DNA of 6,105 nucleotides from Spirochaetaceae bacterium (GTDB lineage: Bacteria > Spirochaetota > Spirochaetia > Treponematales > Breznakiellaceae), in the NCBI GenBank assembly GCA_031258625.1, contig JAIRMO010000214.1:1-6105 (forward strand), read 5' to 3'. A program made the translations under genes and the position numbers. A model generated the notes under the pieces. The model was not told where the DNA came from and ran no database searches. It saw only the letters and a list, made by a program, of their open reading frames with translations. This document shows, piece after piece, positions 1 through 5,173 of this stretch; position 1 is the first letter of the stretch; the number at the start of each line of letters is the position of its first letter.

Positions 1-1
1 C

Positions 2-1810
2 GGGGCTCAAGTAACCACGGCGTTCAACCTGGCCGGGGGAGAAGTACCGGCCTGGATCATCCGTAACGGGGTGAATGACGCGGCCCCGGACGGGGACACG
101 AATTTTGACGACTTTGGGACCACTAATTCCGCTGCCAACGCCAACGGGGCCATACGCTTCGTGGTGGGGGTGGATCCGGGAACAACGGTTCCAACCAACC
201 CCGACGATTCGACGCTGAAAATAACGGCCGGGGCGTTTGAAGGGGACGCGGACACCACCACCCCGGCCATAGGGTTTACCACCGGGGGATATCCGGACGG
301 GACGGCCCAGGTGTACTATGCGGCGGTGTCCTCAGGCGCTTCCGCTCCCACCACGCTTGGCGGGTACGGCGGATTTGCGGGGCGTTTTGGACCGGGGACC
401 CATACGGGGCAGACCATAACGCTGAACACCGCCGACGATGAGGTGTACCTGATCGCGGTCAAGGACGAGACGGTGAGCGCGCCGCTGCTGATCAGCAGGT
501 TGGACGAATCGCTGATCGTCAAGGACGGGGCGCTTTCCTGGAACCAGCCGGACCTTCCCCGGAGGAATATACGGTTTACCACCGATGGGTATAGCGGGGA
601 TGCGGCTGTGTATTACGCGATGGTAAGCGCCGGGGACGGCGCCCCCCCGCTTTCCGCTTATACCGGGAGCCTGGGAGCGTTTAGCGCCGGGAACCACGTG
701 GATAAAGAGCTAACGCTTCCCGCGATGGAGGTCTATGACGTCTATCTGGCGCTGCGCCGGAACGGGAAGGTAAGCGCCCCGATCAAGATCCATACGGAAT
801 CTAAGGGCAGGTTCGTCGGGGGGTCTAATACTTCTATAGGCTGGTCCGATGACGGGGAGACCTGGATAAAGGGGACGGGGGTGTCGAGCGGCGGTGCATA
901 CACTCGGGTGAATGACATAGCCTACGGGAACGGCATATGGGTGGCGGTTCTGGGGTCTACGGGTAATGGCACCCTGCCCAGTACCCGTGGCAATAAAGCC
1001 CTCTGGTCTGATGACGGCGGGGAGACCTGGAATCAGGCGACATTGCCCCGGAATGTCAGTATGGACCATGTGGTTTACGGGGGCGGCAAATTCGTCGCGC
1101 TTCCTCTTCTGGATGGTACTTATGTTTATTACTCCACCAATGGCAAGGACTGGTCGACGGCAGAAATGCCGAAGGAGATGTACAATATGAGATGGGACGA
1201 TATAGTCTTCGGGAATGGTCTGTTCGTGGCGGTTCCCAACTACCGGGAAAATCCGAATTATTATTATATAGATCCTGAGGCGTATTCGATGGATGTGGAA
1301 TTAGTCCAGAAGATTGCCTATTCCACGAATGGTACGACTTGGAAGACATCGGCCCCTCCGAGGGATTTCGGCACTTACTACGGAGGGAAAATAGCCTACG
1401 GGGACGGCGGGTTCCTCCTCAATTACGGTTCTTCTTCTTCTCGCTACTCCTACTGGTCTGATGGTACGATTGGTGGGTCCGGTATGACGTGGACCTCGCT
1501 AGGAAGTAAGAGTATGTCTGTGGGGGGGGGTGGGCTCTTGCGCTTCTCGATGGGCAGGTTCATACTTATCGGTTCTTCCAAAACATACATATCCACGAAT
1601 AAGGGCGCGGATTGGAACCCCATAACCCTTCCCGGCAACTTTAGCGGGGTCACGTCGGCCTATGGGGAGACCCCCAACGGAACGGGCAGATTAATGATTA
1701 CCGGTGCCAACGGCAGGGGGATCTGGTCCGATGACCGTGGCGCCACTTGGACGGCCTTCTCCAGCGGTGATATAAACTTGTACAATATTACGTATGTCAG
1801 CCGCCCGTAA
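2..1810 (+). CDS. Large extracellular/fibre-type protein with C-terminal Asp-box beta-propeller (5' end missing)
   Basis: The frame is open from the first bases of the window, so this is the C-terminal 602 residues of a longer protein; the GTG at 71 is not a credible start. Numbered from the window edge, residues about 90-165 and 190-265 are two copies of a ~75-residue module (I-x-F-T-T-x-G-Y at the front, V-Y-Y-A in the middle, K/E-x-V-S-A-P-x-x-I at the end), spaced 100 residues apart. Residues about 270-600 carry seven Asp-box-like motifs (W-S-D-D-G-x-T-W or Y-S-T-N-G-x-x-W) beginning near 281, 335, 377, 440, 485, 530 and 575. They alternate with Y-G-x-G-x-F/W-V-A strands, a pattern expected of a seven-bladed BNR/sialidase-type beta-propeller. 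No sialidase active site can be claimed. The C-terminus (ITYVSRP) has no membrane anchor or sorting motif. Propellers of this kind occur in phage tail fibres and bacterial surface proteins; a receptor- or glycan-binding role is inferred. A run of nine G lies inside the gene at 1522-1530. The reading frame is certain; the function is not. Confidence 0.85.
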   Translation, partial: GAQVTTAFNLAGGEVPAWIIRNGVNDAAPDGDTNFDDFGTTNSAANANGAIRFVVGVDPGTTVPTNPDDSTLKITAGAFEGDADTTTPAIGFTTGGYPDGTAQVYYAAVSSGASAPTTLGGYGGFAGRFGPGTHTGQTITLNTADDEVYLIAVKDETVSAPLLISRLDESLIVKDGALSWNQPDLPRRNIRFTTDGYSGDAAVYYAMVSAGDGAPPLSAYTGSLGAFSAGNHVDKELTLPAMEVYDVYLALRRNGKVSAPIKIHTESKGRFVGGSNTSIGWSDDGETWIKGTGVSSGGAYTRVNDIAYGNGIWVAVLGSTGNGTLPSTRGNKALWSDDGGETWNQATLPRNVSMDHVVYGGGKFVALPLLDGTYVYYSTNGKDWSTAEMPKEMYNMRWDDIVFGNGLFVAVPNYRENPNYYYIDPEAYSMDVELVQKIAYSTNGTTWKTSAPPRDFGTYYGGKIAYGDGGFLLNYGSSSSRYSYWSDGTIGGSGMTWTSLGSKSMSVGGGGLLRFSMGRFILIGSSKTYISTNKGADWNPITLPGNFSGVTSAYGETPNGTGRLMITGANGRGIWSDDRGATWTAFSSGDINLYNITYVSRP

Positions 1811-1916
1811 CGGCACGGGCCGCCGCCCCGCAGGGGGCGGCCTTACCGGGGCGGTGTGAGACCGGCCGGCGGGGCTTGCCCCCGGTAAGCCCCGCCCCGG
1901 TGGCCGCCCTGTGCCG
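1811..1916. repeat. GC-rich nested inverted-repeat region after the propeller gene
   Basis: Directly after the stop codon, three nested or adjacent inverted repeats fill about 106 bp. The outer arms pair 1811-1820 with 1906-1916 (10 bp with one bulged T). A second pair is CTTACCGGGG (1842-1851) with CCCCGGTAAG (1880-1889), a perfect 10 bp. A third, local hairpin is at 1822-1841. The stretch is almost entirely G and C and shows no convincing coding signal. It could be a folded 3' end of the upstream mRNA, a REP-like element, or a recombination scar. Confidence 0.6.
1822..1841 (+). terminator. Possible terminator-like hairpin of the propeller gene
   Basis: GCCGCCCC (1822-1829) pairs perfectly with GGGGCGGC (1834-1841) around a GCAG loop, 11 nt after the stop codon. 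Its position fits a terminator or mRNA-stabilising hairpin, but no T-tract follows, so intrinsic termination is uncertain. Confidence 0.35.
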
Positions 1917-1943
1917 GCGGGGGTATACCCAGCCTCCTTTTGG

Positions 1944-1971
1944 GGGTCAGACCCCATCCGGGGTCTGACCC
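1944..1971. repeat. Perfect 12-bp inverted repeat (REP-like palindrome)
   Basis: GGGTCAGACCCC (1944-1955) and GGGGTCTGACCC (1960-1971) are exact reverse complements separated by ATCC. A short T-run (TTTTT near 1992-1996) lies about 20 nt downstream, too far for a canonical terminator. The symmetry suggests a stem-loop in RNA or a dispersed palindromic element. Confidence 0.65.
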
Positions 1972-2015
1972 TGTCAGGAATAGGCCGCCGTATTTTTCTA
2001 TCTTTACCAATCCCG

Positions 2016-2039
2016 CCCCGGAAACCAACGGTTCCGGGG
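2016..2039. repeat. Hairpin upstream of the tandem Shine-Dalgarno repeat
   Basis: CCCCGG (2016-2021) pairs with CCGGGG (2034-2039) and AACC (2023-2026) with GGTT (2030-2033), leaving A2022 bulged and an AAC loop. The 10-bp stem lies 17 nt before the 11-bp repeats and would sit in the 5' leader of the overlapping gene pair if transcription starts upstream. It could shape access to the ribosome-binding repeats. Confidence 0.45.
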
Positions 2040-2055
2040 TTTGGAACACACCCCG

Positions 2056-2097
2056 GGAGGAACCGAGGAGGAACCGAGGAGGAACCGAGGAGGAACC
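2056..2097 (+). repeat. Tandem 11-bp repeat, 3.8 copies, each containing GGAGG
   Basis: The unit GGAGGAACCGA starts at 2056, 2067 and 2078 without a mismatch. A fourth copy at 2089 matches for nine bases (GGAGGAACC) before diverging into the start region. Every unit carries a strong Shine-Dalgarno core. Because 11 is not a multiple of 3, the array is not read as one repeated peptide, which argues for a nucleic-acid rather than protein role. Confidence 0.9.
2089..2093 (+). promoter_or_regulatory. Shine-Dalgarno serving two overlapping starts
   Basis: GGAGG in the last repeat copy ends 5 nt before TTG 2099 and 9 nt before ATG 2103, both within functional spacing. The ATG has the better codon and a comfortable spacing; the TTG opens the second frame. 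This site decides the short starts over the much longer open frames extending back to 1911 and 1940, which would translate hairpins and the repeat array. Confidence 0.7.
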
Positions 2098-2098
2098 T

Positions 2099-2515
2099 TT
2101 GCATGAGATTATCCGCCGCCGTCGCTTTGCTCTGTACCTGGTCCTTGCTTTTGCCGCAGGGGCTCTCCTCTCAGGACTTTTCTTCCGTCGGCAGGGATCT
2201 CTCCGCGCTGGAAGGCTTGATTCTCGATACGCTGAAGAATTCCGAAACGCAGATGCAACAGTTGGACGACTTACGGCGGAACTTAGCCGAGAGCGAAGCC
2301 TTAATCGGGAGCTACGAGACCATAATAACCGAGCGGGAGCGCTTGTTGGGGGACTTACAGATACGGCTGAACGAAATATCCGAAATCTCCAAGAGGCAGT
2401 CGGCGTTATCGCGGAAATACGCGGAAAACTCGCGGTTTTGGAAGACCTTTACGCTGATAGGGCTGCCGGCGGCGGCGCTCCTGGGCGGGGGCCTAATTTG
2501 GATGGTAAAGAGTAA
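2099..2515 (+). CDS. Candidate overlapping-frame membrane-anchored coiled-coil protein (Rz/i-spanin-like)
   Basis: This 138-codon frame starts at TTG 5 nt after a GGAGG and lies almost wholly inside the other frame, one base earlier in phase. The predicted protein has a basic start (RRRR at 6-9), a hydrophobic helix at about 10-29 (FALYLVLAFAAGALLSGLFF), then a charged, heptad-like helical stretch at about 40-117 and a Gly/Pro-rich tail. N-in anchor plus periplasmic coiled coil is the topology of phage inner-membrane spanins such as Rz, and in lambda the partner Rz1 is likewise encoded in the +1 frame. Against it: nine of its arginines use CGA, a codon absent or nearly absent from the clear downstream genes. 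CGA arises here wherever the other frame has a C-ending codon followed by Asp or Glu. It could therefore be an accidental open frame in GC-rich DNA. The spanin link is inferred from topology only. Confidence 0.42.
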   Translation: MHEIIRRRRFALYLVLAFAAGALLSGLFFRRQGSLRAGRLDSRYAEEFRNADATVGRLTAELSRERSLNRELRDHNNRAGALVGGLTDTAERNIRNLQEAVGVIAEIRGKLAVLEDLYADRAAGGGAPGRGPNLDGKE

Positions 2516-2519
2516 ATAA
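2103..2519 (+). CDS. Exported coiled-coil protein with C-terminal membrane helix (spanin-like candidate)
   Basis: ATG at 2103 follows GGAGG by 9 nt and gives 138 residues. Residues 1-23 form a signal peptide (MR, then a hydrophobic core to LLLPQG, possible cleavage around LSS/Q). Residues about 30-110 are charged and helical with many Leu, Glu and Gln, consistent with a coiled coil. Residues about 115-135 form a membrane helix (FTLIGLPAAALLGGGLIWMV) ending in KSK. Arginine codons are CGG/AGG/CGC as in the neighbours, favouring this as the primary frame. Signal peptide, periplasmic coil and C-terminal membrane helix resemble a unimolecular spanin or the o-spanin side of an Rz/Rz1 pair. However, Cys11 (ALLC) is too early and has the wrong -1 residue for a good lipobox, so lipidation is doubtful. 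It follows the propeller protein, suggesting a phage-derived cassette. No family is firmly recognised. Confidence 0.72.
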   Translation: MRLSAAVALLCTWSLLLPQGLSSQDFSSVGRDLSALEGLILDTLKNSETQMQQLDDLRRNLAESEALIGSYETIITERERLLGDLQIRLNEISEISKRQSALSRKYAENSRFWKTFTLIGLPAAALLGGGLIWMVKSK

Positions 2520-2760
2520 GAGGGGCCGTTTTGGGCGAAGCCCAGCCCTGATCCTTGACCCACAACTCAGATTACCTGCCTGTTTCAGGACAGACCTTTC
2601 CCCGGAACATTTTCGCTTAAGGCATCAGGCCGCCCCCCGGAAGTTTTTTTAGGCGTCTTTTCTCTTCATGCCTATTTAAACTTTGAATTGCCGGGTCTGT
2701 TCCCCCCTTATTGTTAAAACCCGCTCAATAGTGTAGATTGTAAATTATGGAGAAAAGAAT
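2520..2760. other. Gene-free spacer before the V-ATPase D operon
   Basis: No frame here has a start, ribosome-binding site and plausible protein. A short stem TGGGC/GCCCA around a GAA loop (2532-2544) lies just after the overlapping pair and could mark its end, but lacks a T-run. Composition changes from GC-rich to AT-richer toward 2760, with a T7 run near 2645-2651 and a promoter-like pair of hexamers near the right end. Confidence 0.6.
2711..2739 (+). promoter_or_regulatory. Putative sigma70-like promoter for the D-subunit operon
   Basis: TTGTTA (2711-2716) and TAGATT (2734-2739) each match four of six consensus positions and are separated by exactly 17 bp in an AT-richer pocket. Transcription would start near 2746, leaving a very short leader that barely includes the GGAG at 2749-2752, so either the leader is minimal or the true promoter lies further upstream. 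Confidence 0.35.
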
Positions 2761-3405
2761 TTGGCCCGGGAACAGATAGCCCCCACAAAAAGCAATCTTC
2801 TCCGGGTTAAGGAACGGCTTGCCACCGCCGAGGAAGGGTATGACCTTCTGGAGCAGAAACGGGAGATCCTCGTCATGGAGCTTATGCAGAAGGTGGAACA
2901 GGTAAAACTCCTGGAACGGGACCTCGACGCCCGGACGGCGACCGCCTATCCCGCCCTAAAACGGATGCTCATCGTGGTGGGGAGGGAACGGGCGGACCGG
3001 CTTTCCCGGAATATCCGCTACCGGTTTGAACTGCGGGAAAAACGGATACTCGTGGCGGGGATGAACCTCCCCAGCCTTGAAGTCCGCCTTCCCCAGGCAA
3101 AATTAAAATATTCCCCCGCAAATTCATTTGCGGAATGTGACGAAACCGTGTTAGAATTCTTTGAGTTATTGAAGATCCTCACCGAGCTGGCGGCGGTCAG
3201 GACCATTACCTGGCGGCTTGCCCGGGAGGTTCGTAAAACCCAACGGAGGGTAAACGCCCTTGAAAAAATGGTGATCCCCACCGCCAGGGACACCAAATTT
3301 TATATTGAATCGGCCCTTGAGGAGAGGGACCGGGACGCCTTCTTCACGAGTAAATTATTAAAAAAGAAAGGAGTTGCCAGTGCAACCTTTAGGGGTAAAG
3401 AATGA
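2761..3405 (+). CDS. atpD: V-type (A/V) ATP synthase subunit D
   Basis: Subunit D is the central-stalk protein that, with F, couples ATP hydrolysis or synthesis in the V1 head to rotation of the membrane ring. The 214-residue product has the family hallmarks: N-terminal P-T-K-S-N-L-L (8-14) leading into a long helix, and a C-terminal antiparallel helix with Q-R-R-V-N-A-L-E-K-M-V-I-P (161-173) followed by an E-E-R-D-R-x-x-F-F segment (187-195). The length is normal. The start is TTG, 8 nt after GGAG (2749-2752). An ATG at 2747 is in another frame and quickly hits a stop, and the TTG places the conserved N-terminus at the usual distance. The stop overlaps the next start as ATGA. No A, B, I, K or E subunit gene lies beside it: the upstream neighbour is the spanin-like pair and downstream genes are unrelated. 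The rest of the complex must be encoded elsewhere or beyond the window. Confidence 0.95.
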   Translation: MAREQIAPTKSNLLRVKERLATAEEGYDLLEQKREILVMELMQKVEQVKLLERDLDARTATAYPALKRMLIVVGRERADRLSRNIRYRFELREKRILVAGMNLPSLEVRLPQAKLKYSPANSFAECDETVLEFFELLKILTELAAVRTITWRLAREVRKTQRRVNALEKMVIPTARDTKFYIESALEERDRDAFFTSKLLKKKGVASATFRGKE

Positions 3406-3887
3406 TTAAGCCGCTTTTCTCCAACATTGTGGTGGCTATTTCGGGATCCGACGCTTCCATATTGGCCGCTAAGTATGCCATAGTGATGGCAAAACTTTAC
3501 CGCTGCCGCCTCTCCGCGGCCTACGTGGTGGATACCGCTACCATCCGCCAGCTCACCCTGAGTAAAATTTTTATTCAGGAAGAAAGCCTGGACTACGAAA
3601 AGAGCCTTGAGGCAAACGGGGATCGGTACCTTTCTTTTGTGGAGGAATTGGCCCGGGCAAAGGGGGTACGGATCGAGCGGGAAATGCGCCGGGGAGCGGT
3701 GTATACGGAGATCCTCGGGGTGGCGGATGAAAAAAAAGCGGATCTCATCGTATTGGGCGGATGGGAAAAGGACCGGAGCGCCCGGGATATCATCTCCCAC
3801 GCCCACCGGGAAATCATGGTGAACGCCAAGTGTTCGGTGCTCCTGGTCAAGGAGCCGTCTATTGATCAGTTGTATAAACAGGCTTAA
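3402..3887 (+). CDS. Universal stress protein (UspA family), degenerate nucleotide loop
   Basis: The 161-residue product has a single Usp alpha/beta domain: a first strand N-I-V-V-A-I-S-G-S-D (8-17), a following helix with A-x-x-Y-A, and a C-terminal strand-loop L-I-V-L-G-G (115-120) ending in C-S-V-L-L-V-K (144-150). Usp proteins are cytosolic dimers tied to stress survival. ATP-binding members carry G-x2-G-x9-G-(S/T) after that strand; here the loop reads G-G-W-E-K-D-R-S-A-R-D without the later glycine, so ATP binding is probably lost. ATG 3402 overlaps the atpD stop by 4 nt and follows AGGGG (3391-3395) with 6-nt spacing, indicating translational coupling to atpD. The family call is solid; the partner and trigger are unknown. 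Confidence 0.88.
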   Translation: MIKPLFSNIVVAISGSDASILAAKYAIVMAKLYRCRLSAAYVVDTATIRQLTLSKIFIQEESLDYEKSLEANGDRYLSFVEELARAKGVRIEREMRRGAVYTEILGVADEKKADLIVLGGWEKDRSARDIISHAHREIMVNAKCSVLLVKEPSIDQLYKQA

Positions 3888-3919
3888 AAGATATTTCCCG
3901 TTAAGTGAGGACCGAGGGT

Positions 3920-4327
3920 ATGAGGATAGCAATTATAAGCGCCCCGGCGGTAAGAAGGGCCGTTCCCGATTATGTAACCGCCCTGGCCAAGGGCATGGAA
4001 TCCATGGGACACCGGGTGGACGTACTGGATGCCTGGACCGAGGACGGTTTCAGGCTGCCGGGGTATGAATACATCGCGGTTACCGCCGAACCGGTATCGT
4101 TGTTCGGGGGGAAACTCCCCGAGGTGATCCCCAAGGTGCTGGCGGCGGGCGGCAGCCTGGGGGGAAAAAAAAGCGCCGCCTTCCTTAGAAAAACCACCCC
4201 CTTCACCGCCAAAGCCCTGGCAAATCTCATGCGGGCCATGGAAAAGGAGGGGATGTTGGTTAATTGGAGTGATATTATCCGCTCCCCCGTCCATGCGGAA
4301 TTTCTGGGGAAACGGATAGGGGCCTAG
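3920..4327 (+). CDS. Small flavodoxin-fold-like protein of unknown function
   Basis: ATG 3920 gives 135 residues beginning M-R-I-A-I-I-S-A-P, a typical first beta-strand of a flavodoxin-like Rossmann fold. A helix (about 15-30), a second strand V-D-V-L-D-A and later an E-Y-I-A-V-T strand ending near a Gly-rich S-L-F-G-G-K segment follow. The T-x-T-G-N phosphate loop expected for FMN binding is absent, so a redox role is not supported. GAGG at 3907-3910 lies 9 nt upstream of this ATG; an in-frame GTG at 3905 would add five residues but remove that site. The gene lies 32 nt after the Usp gene and 65 nt before the J-domain gene, on the same strand, so it is probably in the operon. A G6A8 tract lies inside it (4159-4172). 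Confidence 0.75.
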   Translation: MRIAIISAPAVRRAVPDYVTALAKGMESMGHRVDVLDAWTEDGFRLPGYEYIAVTAEPVSLFGGKLPEVIPKVLAAGGSLGGKKSAAFLRKTTPFTAKALANLMRAMEKEGMLVNWSDIIRSPVHAEFLGKRIGA

Positions 4328-4392
4328 CGGTTTGGGGAGCTTCGGTATTTTTGTATAGCGAGGCTCTTTGCGTCCGTAATGTTTATACAGGT

Positions 4393-5169
4393 ATGGATAA
4401 CTATTACAGTCTCTTGGGCATAACACAAAACGCCTCCCCCCAGGATATTAAAAAGGCCTTTCGGGAACAGGCGAAGCGGCTGCATCCGGACATTGCCGGG
4501 GTGGCGGCGGCGGAAAAGATGCGGAAGCTCCTTACCGCCTACGAAGTCCTCTCGGACCGGGACCGGCGTTATGAATATGACCGGGCCTACGGTCGTTTTA
4601 TCAATACCTACCACTTTGATTACCGGACTTTCCTCCGGGAACGGCAAGACGACCCCGGCAGCCAGGCCAAACTGGTGTTTTTTAACCTCCTCCACCTGGA
4701 AGAGGAGGAGGCCCTGGCGGTTTGGCGGGCCCAGGGGGGGCTCGATTTTTCCATGGAAAAGTACCTGGACCGGGAAGACTGGATGGACTGTACCTTTATT
4801 CTGGCGGAGGAACTGGAAAAACGGCGCTGTTATTATGAGGCGGTTATGCTGTTGATCGCCCTGGTCCGGGAAGAACGGCGGCAGCCCTATTTCCGTCATT
4901 TTATAGAGGAGGTTGAAACCTTTCTTAAAGAAATCATCCGGCTCAGACTCAAACCTTCGGTGGAGCCTGAAACCTATGTGGAGTGTATCGAGGCCCTCCT
5001 GGAATTGGGCTTTTCCCCCAAGGACGAGGCCCGGTGGATGCGATCCCTGGCGGAAACCCTGATCCGCCTGGGGGAACTCCGGGACGCGGAGGCCGTATTC
5101 CGGGAAGCCCTGAAACGGGATCCCGGACTTCCCAATACCCGGGGGCTCCGCAAAAAATTGCGGGTGTAA
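4393..5169 (+). CDS. J-domain protein (class C DnaJ-like) with TPR-like C-terminus
   Basis: J-domain proteins deliver clients to DnaK/Hsp70 and stimulate its ATPase through the HPD loop. Residues 1-68 are a clear J-domain: M-D-N-Y-Y-S-L-L-G-I at the start, helix II basic patch K-K-A-F-R-E-Q-A-K-R, HPD at 31-33, then Y-E-V-L-S-D and R-R-Y-E-Y-D. There is no Gly/Phe region and no CxxCxGxG zinc finger, so it is not DnaJ itself. The rest of the 258 residues is helical, with TPR-like units near the middle (A-E-E-L-E-K-R-R-C-Y-Y-E-A) and at about 213-246 (L-I-R-L-G-E-L-R-D-A-E-A-V-F-R-E-A-L), suggesting protein binding. ATG 4393 is chosen because J-domains start this way; a TTG at 4351 would add 14 unlikely residues. 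The ribosome-binding site is weak. Only 4 nt separate it from map, implying co-expression. Confidence 0.88.
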   Translation: MDNYYSLLGITQNASPQDIKKAFREQAKRLHPDIAGVAAAEKMRKLLTAYEVLSDRDRRYEYDRAYGRFINTYHFDYRTFLRERQDDPGSQAKLVFFNLLHLEEEEALAVWRAQGGLDFSMEKYLDREDWMDCTFILAEELEKRRCYYEAVMLLIALVREERRQPYFRHFIEEVETFLKEIIRLRLKPSVEPETYVECIEALLELGFSPKDEARWMRSLAETLIRLGELRDAEAVFREALKRDPGLPNTRGLRKKLRV

Positions 5170-5173
5170 AACC

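Noticed and set aside
966..1190. Alternative-frame plus-strand ORF inside the propeller gene
   Set aside because: It lies inside the Asp-box repeats, whose in-frame motif periodicity proves the other frame.
2056..2097. Tandem repeat as a CRISPR array
   Set aside because: The units are 11 bp with no spacers between them.
1911..2102. Upstream extensions of the two overlapping frames (starts at 1911 and 1940)
   Set aside because: They would translate palindromes and the 11-bp repeat; the strong GGAGG at 2089-2093 and the signal peptide or membrane anchor immediately after the short starts fit much better.
1691..2104. Minus-strand frame across the hairpin region
   Set aside because: It consists of Pro/Arg/Gly-rich translation of GC-rich inverted repeats and overlaps the end of the propeller gene.
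2133..2135. Cys11 of the ATG-frame protein as a lipobox cysteine
   Set aside because: Only ten residues precede it, and leucine at -1 (A-L-L-C) does not fit a lipobox; a later signal peptidase I site is more plausible.
2747..2749. ATG as start of the V-ATPase D gene
   Set aside because: It is in a different frame and meets a stop after ten codons; TTG 2761 aligns with the family N-terminus.
3300..3932. Minus-strand open frame of 210 codons over the Usp gene
   Set aside because: It is the shadow of a clear Usp gene, and no domain was recognised in its translation.
4351..4392. TTG start adding 14 residues to the J-domain protein
   Set aside because: J-domains typically begin right at M-D-N-Y-Y; the extra residues show no pattern and no ribosome-binding site supports the TTG.
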